Positions 16,762-26,248 of a stretch of DNA of 64,000 bases are shown in pieces. Source of the DNA: Lachnospiraceae bacterium (GTDB lineage: Bacteria > Bacillota > Clostridia > Lachnospirales > Lachnospiraceae); contig CAJTHM010000018.1 of the NCBI GenBank assembly GCA_910576125.1, positions 62,001 through 126,000 of the forward strand, in the 5' to 3' direction. The notes beneath the pieces were generated by a model. The model was not told the origin of the DNA, ran no database searches, and saw nothing but the letters and a program-made list of their open reading frames with translations. A program made the translations under genes and the position numbers. The first letter of the stretch is position 1, and every line of letters begins with the position of its first letter.

Positions 16762-18813
16762 TTGGTGCAAAATGAACAAAAAACGTTCATCGAACAAAAA
16801 ACGTTCATCGAACAAAAAGCGTTCAAGCTTCATTCAGAATACCAGCCTACAGGAGATCAGCCCGCCGCCATAGCTGAGCTGGTGGAAGGCTTCAAAAAAG
16901 GCAACCAGTTCCAGACTCTGCTGGGTGTGACCGGCTCCGGCAAGACCTTCACCATGGCCAACGTCATCCAGGCTCTGAACAAGCCCACCTTGGTCATAGC
17001 GCACAATAAGACCCTGGCCGGCCAGCTCTACGGCGAGTTCAAGGAATTTTTTCCCGAAAACGCGGTAGAATATTTCGTATCCTATTACGATTACTACCAG
17101 CCGGAGGCCTACGTGCCCTCCTCCGACACCTACATCGCCAAGGACTCCTCCATCAACGACGAGATAGAGAAGCTCCGTCTTTCCGCCACGGTCTCCCTGA
17201 CAGAGCGCAGGGACGTGGTGGTGGTGGCCAGCGTGTCCTGCATCTACGGCCTGGGCAGCCCGGAGGAATATCAGGGCATGGTGGTCTCCCTGCGCCCCGG
17301 GATGGTGAAGGACCGCGACCAGGTGCTGCGGGAACTGGTGGACATCCAGTACACCCGCAATGACATGGACATGCACAGAGGATGCTTCAGGGTCCGTGGG
17401 GACGTCATAGAGGTGTACCCGGCCCAGGGCGGGGACTATTTCATCCGGATTGAGTTCTTCGGGGACGAAATCGACCGCATCGCCGAGGTGGAGCCCCTCT
17501 CCGGCAGGGTGCACGCGGCGCTGAGCCACATCGCCATCTTCCCGGCCTCCCACTATGTGGTCTCCATGGACAAGATAAAGGCGGCCTGTGGGAATATCGA
17601 GAGAGAAATGGAAGAGAGGGTACGCTTTTTCCAGGGGGAGGACAAGCTGATCGAGGCCCAGCGCATCGCGGAGAGGACGAATTTCGATATTGAAATGCTG
17701 CGGGAGACAGGCTTCTGCTCCGGCATCGAGAACTACTCCAGACATTTGAACGGAATGCCGGAGGGAGCGCCGCCGCTGACGCTGATGGACTTCTTCCCGG
17801 AGGATTTCCTGATCATCATCGACGAGTCCCATATGACCATCCCCCAGATCCGGGGGATGTATGCCGGCGACAGGTCCAGAAAGCAGACTCTGGTGGACTA
17901 TGGCTTCCGCCTGCCTTCGGCGCTGGACAACAGGCCTCTGAATTTTGAGGAATTCGAGACCCATATCGACCAGATGATGTTCGTCTCGGCCACTCCTTCG
18001 GACTATGAGGAAGCCCATGAGCTGATGCGCACGGAGCAGATTATCCGGCCCACCGGGCTGCTGGATCCGGAAGTGGATGTGCGGCCTGTGGAGGGGCAGA
18101 TTGACGATCTTGTAGGCGAAATCAATAAAGTGACGGAAAAGCAGGGAAAAGTGCTGGTGACGACCCTGACGAAGCGGATGGCAGAGGATTTGACGGACTA
18201 CATGAAGGATGTAGGAATACGGGTCAAATATCTGCACTCGGACATCGACACTCTGGAACGGGCGGAAATCATCCGGGATATGCGCCTGGATGTATTCGAT
18301 GTGCTGGTGGGCATCAACCTGCTGCGGGAGGGCCTGGACATTCCGGAAATCTGTCTGGTGGCTATTCTGGACGCGGACAAGGAGGGATTTTTGCGCAGCA
18401 GCACTTCCCTGATACAGACCATCGGCCGGGCGGCGCGGAATGCGGACGGACACGTGGTCATGTATGCGGATATCATCACGGATTCCATGCGGATGGCGTT
18501 AGACGAGACTAACCGCCGCCGCGAGATTCAGATGAAGTACAATAAGGAGCACAATATCACCCCGACGACCATAAAGAAATCTGTCCGTGACCTGATTGCC
18601 ATCTCCAAGGTAATCGCCAAAGAGGAAGTTCGCTTCGAGAAAGATCCCGAGTCCATGAGCCGCAAGGAACTGGAGAAGCTTATCGCGGATGTGCAGAAGA
18701 AGATGCAGAAGGCTGCCGCGGATTTGAACTTCGAGGCCGCCGCGGAGCTTCGGGATAAGATGATTGAATTAAAGAAATCTCTTCAGGAGCTCAGTGACAA
18801 GACAGATGAGTAA
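16762..18813 (+). CDS. uvrB: UvrB, excinuclease ABC subunit B
   Basis: Damage-verifying helicase of nucleotide excision repair, 683 residues. Seen: Walker A GVTGSGKT (55-62), the beta-hairpin region YYDYYQPEAYVP, DESHMT Walker B, helicase motif VI QTIGRAAR, and a C-terminal UVR domain (about 640-675) that contacts UvrC. Starts at TTG 16762 or GTG 16765; GGAGG at 16751-16755 suits both. Unusually, the normal UvrB start (FKLHSEYQPTGDQP) is preceded by about 20 residues made of tandem EQKTFI hexapeptides. uvrA is separated from it by two membrane-protein genes, the first of which begins about 37 bases after the uvrB stop. Confidence 0.97.
   Translation: MVQNEQKTFIEQKTFIEQKAFKLHSEYQPTGDQPAAIAELVEGFKKGNQFQTLLGVTGSGKTFTMANVIQALNKPTLVIAHNKTLAGQLYGEFKEFFPENAVEYFVSYYDYYQPEAYVPSSDTYIAKDSSINDEIEKLRLSATVSLTERRDVVVVASVSCIYGLGSPEEYQGMVVSLRPGMVKDRDQVLRELVDIQYTRNDMDMHRGCFRVRGDVIEVYPAQGGDYFIRIEFFGDEIDRIAEVEPLSGRVHAALSHIAIFPASHYVVSMDKIKAACGNIEREMEERVRFFQGEDKLIEAQRIAERTNFDIEMLRETGFCSGIENYSRHLNGMPEGAPPLTLMDFFPEDFLIIIDESHMTIPQIRGMYAGDRSRKQTLVDYGFRLPSALDNRPLNFEEFETHIDQMMFVSATPSDYEEAHELMRTEQIIRPTGLLDPEVDVRPVEGQIDDLVGEINKVTEKQGKVLVTTLTKRMAEDLTDYMKDVGIRVKYLHSDIDTLERAEIIRDMRLDVFDVLVGINLLREGLDIPEICLVAILDADKEGFLRSSTSLIQTIGRAARNADGHVVMYADIITDSMRMALDETNRRREIQMKYNKEHNITPTTIKKSVRDLIAISKVIAKEEVRFEKDPESMSRKELEKLIADVQKKMQKAAADLNFEAAAELRDKMIELKKSLQELSDKTDE
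16774..16827 (+). repeat. 18-bp tandem repeat at the 5' end of uvrB
   Basis: Three units with an 18-base period, each holding GAAC and GTTC arms 7 bases apart (GAAC at 16774, 16792, 16810; GTTC at 16785, 16803, 16821). The first two units are essentially identical and the third carries small changes. They encode EQKTFI, EQKTFI, EQKAFK. In-frame length change by slippage would only add or remove six residues. Confidence 0.92.
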
Positions 18814-18850
18814 AGCGCGAAAACGGACGATAGAAAGGGAAAAGAGCGGG

Positions 18851-20530
18851 ATGGAGATGGGAAAACATGTGATTGGCTTTATGTATATACTGATGGGAGC
18901 CTTGTTTCTGCCGGTTCTTTTTTGTGTGGTTTTTATTGGAAATCATATGGACTATAGTGAAATATATAAAGTGAATGCCCTGTTGCCGAACTACATTTTC
19001 GCTATGATCGCCCTGGCAGGCTTTGTGTTCATTTTCCTGGTTGCGTGGGCATGCAGAAAGATACGCCTGACCCATAAGGCTCATTTGGGCCTGGACGGAC
19101 TCCTGGCAATTCTCTTTTTGCTGCTGTTTCTGGTGAACGTTCGGATTGCCAGAGAGATTGCGTTCTATTTCCACTGGGATGTCATGGTGGTCACCTCCCA
19201 TGCCGTGGAAGTCGCGGAAGGGAATCCTCTCGGCTATTCGGTTTATTTTTCCATGTATACGAATAACATCCCCATCCTTTATATTTTGAAGGAGATTTAT
19301 TCAAAGGCTGTGGCAAATGCGAACTATCCATATCCAAGCAGTTTCCTGTGGATAGAGGTGAACTGTGCGCTGATATCCCTGGGTGGCTTTTTCAGTTGCC
19401 TTACAGTGAAAAAACTGACCAATGGCCTTATTCCGACATTATCCGCGTTCTTGCTGTATTTGGCGCTGGGGGGGATAACGCCATGGAAGATAGCGCCTTA
19501 TACGGATGTCTTTGGCATTGTTTTTCCCATTGCATGCATTTATTTTTACCTGTGTTACAGGGAAACGGAAAAATCCGTCCGGAAGTATCTGTCAGTGACT
19601 GCCGCGCTTATGGCTGGAATGCTGGGTGGACTGGTCAAGCCCAGCGGATATATTGTGGTGATTGCGATTCTGATGGCAGAGTTGGTGAGCTGGCTGGCGG
19701 GAGACCGGAAGAGATGGCATTATATTTTGGCAGAGGCAGGACTAGTGGCGGCTCTGTTTTTGGCAAAGGGAGCCTGCATGGACTATATGATGAAAGACAT
19801 GGGGCTGGATTTCAACCCGGAGTTAGAGGCCAGCTGGCAGCATTATTTTCATATGGGGCAGAATGGGGAAACCACAGGAACCTACAGTTCTGATGACGAG
19901 AGCATATTCGGCGAATTCCAGAACAGCAGGGAGGATAGGGATAAAGCGGCGTTTGAAAGGGCTGTCGGACGGGTGAAGGACCGCGGCTTTTTAGGAAATA
20001 TCTATTTTTGGCTGAAGAAAATGGTCATGGTTTTCAATGACGGAACCTTTGGATGGCAATGCAACTGGATTCATGAGCATTATTCCCCGGACCTGGCCAG
20101 CAATGACGAATGCATGGAGCTGCTCAGGAATATTTTTTGGCCCCAAAGCCTGTACTCAGGGAAATTTAATGCATTTTGCCAGTTTGCCTGGATATTCTGT
20201 ATGCTGGGGACTGCCGGCATCTGTTTTTCTCCCAAAGAGCAGAGGGAAAAATATGTAATCCTTGTGCTGGCTTTTCTGGGAATCTTTTGCTACCAGCTGC
20301 TGTTTGAGGCGAAACCGAGATATCTGCTAATGTTTTTGCCGCTGCTGTGCGCTGTTTCCGCATGCGGAATGTGGCAGGGGGGATGTCGGATTCATGGCTT
20401 GGTATGTAAATGGAGTTTCAGACAACATACACGCCGGAGCTTAGGCGAAAGAAATCCATTCAGGAGCCTGGGGATAGGACAGAGGGATAAGGCAGGAAGA
20501 GGATTTCTGGAAAGGGGGACGCGGCAATGA
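18851..20530 (+). CDS. Polytopic membrane protein, GT-C glycosyltransferase-like (paralogue 1)
   Basis: Integral membrane protein of 559 residues with about ten to eleven hydrophobic segments. Family not named with certainty: the segment FHWDVMVVTSHAVEV and the following MYTNNIPILYILKEIY resemble the first external loop and helix of GT-C mannosyltransferase-like enzymes, where an acidic residue is catalytic. It is strongly similar along its length to the next gene. An open frame extends upstream to GTG 18794 inside uvrB, but ATG 18851 aligns with the paralogue start and follows a purine-rich stretch. The last 40 residues are basic and differ from the paralogue. Its stop overlaps the next start (ATGA). 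Confidence 0.65.
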   Translation: MEMGKHVIGFMYILMGALFLPVLFCVVFIGNHMDYSEIYKVNALLPNYIFAMIALAGFVFIFLVAWACRKIRLTHKAHLGLDGLLAILFLLLFLVNVRIAREIAFYFHWDVMVVTSHAVEVAEGNPLGYSVYFSMYTNNIPILYILKEIYSKAVANANYPYPSSFLWIEVNCALISLGGFFSCLTVKKLTNGLIPTLSAFLLYLALGGITPWKIAPYTDVFGIVFPIACIYFYLCYRETEKSVRKYLSVTAALMAGMLGGLVKPSGYIVVIAILMAELVSWLAGDRKRWHYILAEAGLVAALFLAKGACMDYMMKDMGLDFNPELEASWQHYFHMGQNGETTGTYSSDDESIFGEFQNSREDRDKAAFERAVGRVKDRGFLGNIYFWLKKMVMVFNDGTFGWQCNWIHEHYSPDLASNDECMELLRNIFWPQSLYSGKFNAFCQFAWIFCMLGTAGICFSPKEQREKYVILVLAFLGIFCYQLLFEAKPRYLLMFLPLLCAVSACGMWQGGCRIHGLVCKWSFRQHTRRSLGERNPFRSLGIGQRDKAGRGFLERGTRQ

Positions 20531-22230
20531 AGACGGGAAAATCTTTGACTCGCTTTTTCTATCTGCTGATGGGAGCCTTATTTCTCCCGGTTTTCTTTTG
20601 TGTGGTTTTCATCGGAAATCACATGGATTATAACGAAGATAACAAGTTGAATGCCCTGTTGCCGAATTATGTGTTCGTTGTCATCGCCCTGATAGGATTC
20701 GGGTGTATCTGCCTGCTTGCATGGGCAGTCAGAAAGATACGTGTTACCCATAAAGTCGATTTGACCGCGGATGGGCTTTTGATACTCCTGTTTATCTTGC
20801 TGTATTTCGTGAATGTCCGGATTGCCAGGGAGATCGCTTTCAAATTTCCCTGGGACATTAAGGCAGTCACCACAAGTGCGGAATCTGTCGCAAGGGGGAC
20901 TCCTCTCGGATATTTCACCTATTTTTCCATGTATACAAATAACATCCCCATACTTTACATTTTGAAGGAAATTTACATCAAGGCCGGGGAAATTGCGAAT
21001 TATCCATATATAGACGAATTTCTGTGGATTCAGGTGAACTGTGCCTTGATATCCATAGGAGGTTTCTTTAGCTGTCTTACAGTTAAAAAGCTGACGCAAA
21101 AGCTGATGCCCGCATTCGTCGCCTTTTTCTTATACCTGGCTTTGGCTGGGATGACGCCATGGAAAATAGCGCCTTATACAGACACCTATGGGATTGTGTT
21201 CCCTGTTATGTGCATCTATTTTTATGTCTGCTACAGGGAACAGAAAAAGCCTGTCCTGAAGTGCCTGTGGGCCGCCCTTGCCATGGTCAGCGGAATGGCG
21301 GGAGGGTTTATCAAGCCGAGCATCTATATTGTAGTGATGGCTGTCCTGGCGGCGGAACTGGCGGGATGGCTGGCAGGGGATTGGAAGAGATGGCGTTATA
21401 TCCTGGCGGAGATCGGGCTTGCCGCGGCCTTGTTTTTTGCCAAGGGAGCCTGCATGGACTATCTGATAAAGGATGTGGGGCTGGACTTCAATCCGGAGAT
21501 AGCGGCCAGCTGGCAGAATTATTTTTATATGGGACTGAATGAGGAAAAGACAGGGAGCTATTATGCGGAAGACGTGGCTATGTATGGCGAATTCCAGTAC
21601 AGCGGGGAGGAAAGGAAAGAGGCGGCACTTGAAAGGGCCATCGGGCGAATGGAGGAAAGAGGCTTCTGGGGGAACCTATATTTCTGGCTGAGAAAAATGG
21701 TCATGGTTTTCAACGATGGGACATTCGGATGGCAGTGCGAGGTATGGATTGATGCGCATTATCCGTCCAATTTGGCCAGTAACGATGGTTTCATGGAGCT
21801 GTCAAGGAATATATTCTGGCCCAGCAGTCGTTATGCGGGGAGATTCAATGCATTTTGCCAGCTTGCCTGGGTGTTCTGTCTGTTGGGAATTTCCGGCATC
21901 TGCTTTTGCCGAAAGAAGCAGGGAGAGAAATATACGATTCTTGTAGTGGGTTTTCTGGGGATTTTCTGCTATCAGATGCTGTTTGAGGCAAGGGCAAGGT
22001 ATCTGCTCGTGTTCCTGCCGCTGCTGATCGTGATTTCAATCTGTGGGATGTGGCAGTATGTGGACAGGATTCATGCATGGATGGAGAAGAGGACAGCTGA
22101 AAAGGCAAAAAATAAACAGGAAGAAGAGGAAGCCTTGGGCTTGACTATGGAGAGGAATGGAGAAAATGGAAGAAATCAAGAAAATGCGCCCCAGAGAGTA
22201 CATCAGGATAAGGGGGGCGAACGAGCATAA
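20527..22230 (+). CDS. Polytopic membrane protein, GT-C glycosyltransferase-like (paralogue 2)
   Basis: Membrane protein of 567 residues and tandem paralogue of the preceding gene; both share blocks such as LLMGALFLPVFFCVVFIGNH, NIPILYILKEIY and MVMVFNDGTFGWQC. The equivalent loop motif is FPWDIKAVTTSAESV. Roughly ten membrane segments are followed by a cytoplasmic, Glu/Lys-rich tail (about 520-567) whose coding sequence overlaps the beginning of uvrA by about 70 bases. Gene duplication here is recent enough to be obvious by eye. Substrate unknown; position between uvrB and uvrA makes it likely to be cotranscribed with DNA repair genes. Confidence 0.65.
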   Translation: MKTGKSLTRFFYLLMGALFLPVFFCVVFIGNHMDYNEDNKLNALLPNYVFVVIALIGFGCICLLAWAVRKIRVTHKVDLTADGLLILLFILLYFVNVRIAREIAFKFPWDIKAVTTSAESVARGTPLGYFTYFSMYTNNIPILYILKEIYIKAGEIANYPYIDEFLWIQVNCALISIGGFFSCLTVKKLTQKLMPAFVAFFLYLALAGMTPWKIAPYTDTYGIVFPVMCIYFYVCYREQKKPVLKCLWAALAMVSGMAGGFIKPSIYIVVMAVLAAELAGWLAGDWKRWRYILAEIGLAAALFFAKGACMDYLIKDVGLDFNPEIAASWQNYFYMGLNEEKTGSYYAEDVAMYGEFQYSGEERKEAALERAIGRMEERGFWGNLYFWLRKMVMVFNDGTFGWQCEVWIDAHYPSNLASNDGFMELSRNIFWPSSRYAGRFNAFCQLAWVFCLLGISGICFCRKKQGEKYTILVVGFLGIFCYQMLFEARARYLLVFLPLLIVISICGMWQYVDRIHAWMEKRTAEKAKNKQEEEEALGLTMERNGENGRNQENAPQRVHQDKGGERA

Positions 22231-25045
22231 TCTGAAAAATATCGATGTAGATATCCCCAGGAACGAACTGGTAGTTCTGACAGGAATGTCAGGTTCCGGC
22301 AAGTCCTCCCTGGCTTTCGACACCATCTATGCCGAGGGACAGCGCCGCTATATGGAATCCCTGTCCTCCTACGCCAGGCAGTTCCTGGGTCAGATGGAGA
22401 AACCCAATGTGGAGAAGATCGAGGGCCTGTCCCCCGCCATCTCCATAGACCAGAAATCCACCAACCGCAACCCTCGCTCCACCGTGGGTACCGTGACGGA
22501 GATCTACGACTATTTCCGTCTTCTCTATGCCAGAATCGGCATTCCCCACTGCCCGAACTGCGGCAGGGAGATATCCAGGCAGACCGTGGACCAGATGGTG
22601 GACCAGATTATGGCGCTGCCGGAGGGTACGAAGCTGCAGCTGCTGGCGCCGGTGGTGAGAGGCCGCAAAGGGCGGCATGAAAAGGTGCTGGACCGGGCCA
22701 GGAAGAGCGGCTATGTGCGGGTGCGCATAGACGGCAGCCTCTACGAGCTCACGGAGGAAATCTCCCTGGAGAAGAACATCAAGCACAGCATCGAGATCGT
22801 AGTGGACCGCCTGGCGGTAAAGCCCGGCATAGAGCGCCGTCTGGCAGACTCCATCGAGAATGTGCTGAACCTGGCGGAGAATCTGCTGGTGGTGGACGTC
22901 ATAGGCGGGGAGCCCATGACTTTCAGCCAGAGCTTTTCCTGCCCGGACTGCGGCATTGGCATCAGCGAGATTGAACCCAGAAGCTTTTCCTTTAACAATC
23001 CGTTTGGGGCCTGCCCGGAGTGTACCGGTTTGGGCTACAAGATGGAATTCGACGAGAGTTTGATGATTCCCGACAAGCGCCTGAGCATCAACGAAGGGGC
23101 TATCGCGGTCACGGGCTGGCAGTCCTGCACGGACAAATCCAGCTTTACCAACGCCATTCTCCAGGCCATGTGCAAAGAATACCGTTTTGACCTGGACACG
23201 CCCTTTGAAAAATATCCGGATCGGGTAAAGCAGCTTATCCTTTACGGCACCGACGGGAAAGAGGTGGAGGTGCACTATCAGGGACAGCGCGGCCGCGGCG
23301 TCTATCCCGTGGCGTTCGAGGGGCTGGTCCGCAATGTGGAGCGGAAGTACAGGGAGACATTTTCCGAGACCATGAAGCAGGAGTACGAGTCTTTCATGCG
23401 CGTCACGCCATGCAGGGAATGCAAAGGGATGCGCCTGAAGAAAGAGGCCCTGGCGGTGACGGTTTGCGATAAAAATATATATGATATAACGTCTGAATCT
23501 ATACTGGAACTCAACGCTTTCCTGAAAGACATGCAGCTCACCAGCCAGCAGCAGCTCATCGGAAAACAGCTGCTGAAGGAAATCCGGGCCAGGGTGGGCT
23601 TTCTGGTGGATGTAGGGCTGGAATACCTCTCTCTGTCCAGGGGCACCGCCACCCTTTCCGGCGGGGAAGCCCAGCGCATCCGCCTGGCCACCCAGATCGG
23701 TTCCGGTCTGGTAGGGGTCTGCTATATCCTGGACGAGCCCAGCATCGGCCTGCATCAGCGGGACAATGACAAGCTGCTGCGGACCCTGAAGAATCTGCGG
23801 AATCTGGGCAATACCATGATCGTGGTGGAGCATGACGAGGACACCATGCTGGAAGCGGATTATGTGGTGGACATCGGCCCCGGGGCCGGTTCCCACGGAG
23901 GGGAGGTGGTGGCCTGCGGCACCGCGGAGGAGATTATGAAAGTGCCGGAATCCATCACGGGAAAGTACCTCAGCGGCGAACTGCAGATTCCCATCCCCGC
24001 GCAGCGCCGGGAACCTACCGGCTTTCTGAAAGTGCTGGGGGCCGGGGAGAACAATCTGAAGAATGTGGATGTGGAGTTCCCGCTGGGAATCATGACCTGT
24101 GTCACCGGCGTGTCCGGGTCGGGGAAAAGTTCTCTTGTAAACGAGATACTGTACAAGCGCCTGGCCAGAGATCTGAACCGGGCCAGATGCATCCCCGGGA
24201 AGCACAGGGATATCCAGGGACTGGAGCGGCTGGACAAGGTCATCGCCATCGACCAGTCTCCCATCGGCCGCACGCCCCGCTCCAATCCGGCTACGTACAC
24301 GGGGGTCTTCGACCAGATCAGAGATCTGTTCGCCTCCACGGCGGATGCCAAGGCCAAAGGCTACGGCAAGGGGCGGTTCAGTTTCAATGTGAAAGGCGGA
24401 CGCTGTGAAGCCTGCGGCGGGGACGGCATCATCAAGATAGAGATGCATTTCCTGCCGGATGTCTATGTGCCCTGCGAGGTCTGCGGCGGCAAGCGTTACA
24501 ACCGGGAGACGCTGGATGTGAAGTACAAGGGAAAGAACATCTTCGATGTGCTGGACATGACGGTGGAGGAGGCCTGCGGATTCTTCGAGAACCTTCCGGC
24601 CATCCGGCGCAAGATTGAGACTCTGTACGATGTGGGGCTTTCCTATGTGAAGCTGGGACAGCCCTCCACGACCCTCTCCGGCGGGGAGGCCCAGCGCATC
24701 AAGCTGGCTACGGAGCTGTCCAGGCGCAGCACGGGCAAGACTATCTACATTCTGGATGAGCCCACCACGGGCCTGCATTTTGCGGATGTGCACAAACTGG
24801 TGGACATCCTCCACAGGCTCACGGAGGTTGGCAATACGGTAGTGGTCATCGAGCACAATCTGGACGTCATCAAGACCGCGGACTACATTATCGACATGGG
24901 CCCCGAGGGCGGGGACAGGGGCGGCACAGTGATTGCCCGGGGCACTCCGGAGGAGATTGCGGAGGAGAAGCAGTCCTACACCGGCTTTTATGTTAAAAAG
25001 ATGCTGGCCAGGGGCAGGGCAAACATTGGAAAAAGAAAAAAGTGA
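22157..25045 (+). CDS. uvrA: UvrA, excinuclease ABC subunit A
   Basis: Damage-sensing ATPase of nucleotide excision repair, 962 residues counted from ATG 22157. Two ABC modules: Walker A GMSGSGKSSL near 43 and GVSGSGKSSL near 655; signatures TLSGGEAQRIRLA and TLSGGEAQRIKLA. Zinc-binding cysteine pairs are seen in CPNCGRE, CPDCG with CPEC, and CEACGGDG with CEVCGG. The start is uncertain: in-frame ATGs at 22157, 22166 and 22184 (MRPREYIRIRGANEHNLKNI) all precede the conserved region; the last fits usual UvrA length best. All lie inside the upstream membrane-protein gene, implying coupled translation. Confidence 0.97.
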   Translation: MEKMEEIKKMRPREYIRIRGANEHNLKNIDVDIPRNELVVLTGMSGSGKSSLAFDTIYAEGQRRYMESLSSYARQFLGQMEKPNVEKIEGLSPAISIDQKSTNRNPRSTVGTVTEIYDYFRLLYARIGIPHCPNCGREISRQTVDQMVDQIMALPEGTKLQLLAPVVRGRKGRHEKVLDRARKSGYVRVRIDGSLYELTEEISLEKNIKHSIEIVVDRLAVKPGIERRLADSIENVLNLAENLLVVDVIGGEPMTFSQSFSCPDCGIGISEIEPRSFSFNNPFGACPECTGLGYKMEFDESLMIPDKRLSINEGAIAVTGWQSCTDKSSFTNAILQAMCKEYRFDLDTPFEKYPDRVKQLILYGTDGKEVEVHYQGQRGRGVYPVAFEGLVRNVERKYRETFSETMKQEYESFMRVTPCRECKGMRLKKEALAVTVCDKNIYDITSESILELNAFLKDMQLTSQQQLIGKQLLKEIRARVGFLVDVGLEYLSLSRGTATLSGGEAQRIRLATQIGSGLVGVCYILDEPSIGLHQRDNDKLLRTLKNLRNLGNTMIVVEHDEDTMLEADYVVDIGPGAGSHGGEVVACGTAEEIMKVPESITGKYLSGELQIPIPAQRREPTGFLKVLGAGENNLKNVDVEFPLGIMTCVTGVSGSGKSSLVNEILYKRLARDLNRARCIPGKHRDIQGLERLDKVIAIDQSPIGRTPRSNPATYTGVFDQIRDLFASTADAKAKGYGKGRFSFNVKGGRCEACGGDGIIKIEMHFLPDVYVPCEVCGGKRYNRETLDVKYKGKNIFDVLDMTVEEACGFFENLPAIRRKIETLYDVGLSYVKLGQPSTTLSGGEAQRIKLATELSRRSTGKTIYILDEPTTGLHFADVHKLVDILHRLTEVGNTVVVIEHNLDVIKTADYIIDMGPEGGDRGGTVIARGTPEEIAEEKQSYTGFYVKKMLARGRANIGKRKK

Positions 25046-25159
25046 AAAAAACTAAAGAAGAAGAGCTGTTCTGCCGAAATGTTTATAGAATACCGTGCCC
25101 AGCTGCATACATTTTTTAAAATTTTTATAAACCCCTATGAAAATGGTTTTTTTTCGGTT

Positions 25160-25165
25160 ATAATA
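25160..25165 (+). promoter_or_regulatory. -10 element upstream of mbl
   Basis: Perfect TATAAT in an AT-rich stretch (TCGGTTATAATACAAG), about 60 bases before the mbl start. The matching -35 is poor, so only the -10 is called. The 181 bases between uvrA and mbl hold nothing else that I recognise. Confidence 0.6.
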
Positions 25166-25226
25166 CAAGATGTATGGCTTTGTTTCGGAATCAGGAATTC
25201 ATTGGAAGATAGAAAGGGGCATTAGT

Positions 25227-26219
25227 ATGCAGTGTACGGATATTGGAATCGATTTGGGTACAGCCAGCATTTTAGTATACATCAGGGGAAAGGGTGTCGT
25301 GCTCAAGGAGCCCTCTGTGGTGGCCTTTGACAGAGATACCCAGAAAATCAAGGCAATCGGTGAGGACGCCAGGCTGATGCTGGGCAGGACTCCCGGCAAC
25401 ATCGTGGCGGTGAGACCCCTGCGCCAGGGTGTTATCTCCGATTACTCAGTGACGGAGAAGATGATGAAGTACTTCATCCAGAAAGCGCTGGGCAGAAGGT
25501 CTTTCAGGAAGCCCCGCATCGCGGTGTGCGTTCCCAGCGGCGTCACAGAGGTGGAGAAGAAGGCCGTGGAAGATGCCACTTATCAGGCGGGTGCCAGAGA
25601 CGTAGACATCATAGAGGAGCCCATAGCGGCTGCAATCGGCGCGGGCATAGATATTTCCAAGCCCTGCGGGAATATGATTGTGGATATCGGCGGCGGCACT
25701 TCTGACATTGCTGTCATTTCTCTGGGAGGCACTGTGGTCAGCGCGTCCATCAAGGTGGCAGGCGATGATTTTGACGAGGCGATTGTGCGCTATATGCGCA
25801 AAAAGCATAATCTGTTGATTGGTGAGAGGACTGCGGAGGATTTGAAAATCAAGATTGGCTCCGCGTACAAGCGGCCCGAAGTAGATTACATGGATGTAAG
25901 GGGCCGCAATCTGGTGACCGGTCTGCCCAAGACCGTGAAAGTATCCTCCGAAGAGACGGAGGAGGCTCTCCGGGAGACCACATCCCAGGTGGTGGAGACC
26001 ATCCACAGCGTGTTGGAGAAGACTCCCCCGGAGCTTGCGGCGGATATCGCTGACAGAGGGATTGTGCTGACGGGAGGCGGAAGCCTTCTGCGGGGGCTGG
26101 AGGAACTGATTTCCTCCAAGACAGGCATCAATACCATCACTGCCGAGGACCCTATGACGGCAGTGGCCATCGGAACCGGAAAATATGTGGAGTTCCTCTC
26201 AGGCTACAATGAGAGATAG
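25227..26219 (+). CDS. mbl: MreB-family actin homologue Mbl
   Basis: Cytoskeletal protein of 330 residues that guides side-wall peptidoglycan synthesis under the membrane. Seen: phosphate-1 loop DIGIDLGTASILVYI (about 4-18), the phosphate-2 segment MIVDIGGGTSDIAVISLGG (about 150-168), and the adenosine motif VLTGGGSLLRGL near 278. I call it Mbl rather than MreB because it is followed by flhO and flhP, the Bacillus mbl-flhO-flhP order, and lacks mreC-mreD. ATG 25227 follows AAAGGGG at 25213-25219; the longer upstream frame adds 19 residues that do not belong to the family. Confidence 0.9.
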   Translation: MQCTDIGIDLGTASILVYIRGKGVVLKEPSVVAFDRDTQKIKAIGEDARLMLGRTPGNIVAVRPLRQGVISDYSVTEKMMKYFIQKALGRRSFRKPRIAVCVPSGVTEVEKKAVEDATYQAGARDVDIIEEPIAAAIGAGIDISKPCGNMIVDIGGGTSDIAVISLGGTVVSASIKVAGDDFDEAIVRYMRKKHNLLIGERTAEDLKIKIGSAYKRPEVDYMDVRGRNLVTGLPKTVKVSSEETEEALRETTSQVVETIHSVLEKTPPELAADIADRGIVLTGGGSLLRGLEELISSKTGINTITAEDPMTAVAIGTGKYVEFLSGYNER

Positions 26220-26248
26220 TTTTTGGGAATCAGGAGGCAACAAGACAA

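Noticed and set aside
16774..16827. GAAC...GTTC arms of the uvrB repeat as extra LexA boxes
   Set aside because: The arms are 7 bases apart instead of 4, so they do not fit GAAC-N4-GTTC; only 16586-16597 does.
22289..24856. Long minus-strand open frame (855 codons) opposite uvrA
   Set aside because: It lies wholly within uvrA, has no ribosome site or domain, and is the mirror of a GC-rich codon pattern. Similar long minus-strand frames opposite the M23 hydrolase (5505-7136), uvrB (16834-18453), the polysaccharide genes (42249-43901), the repeat hydrolase (51431-53125) and the dehydratase (55684-57645) were rejected for the same reason.
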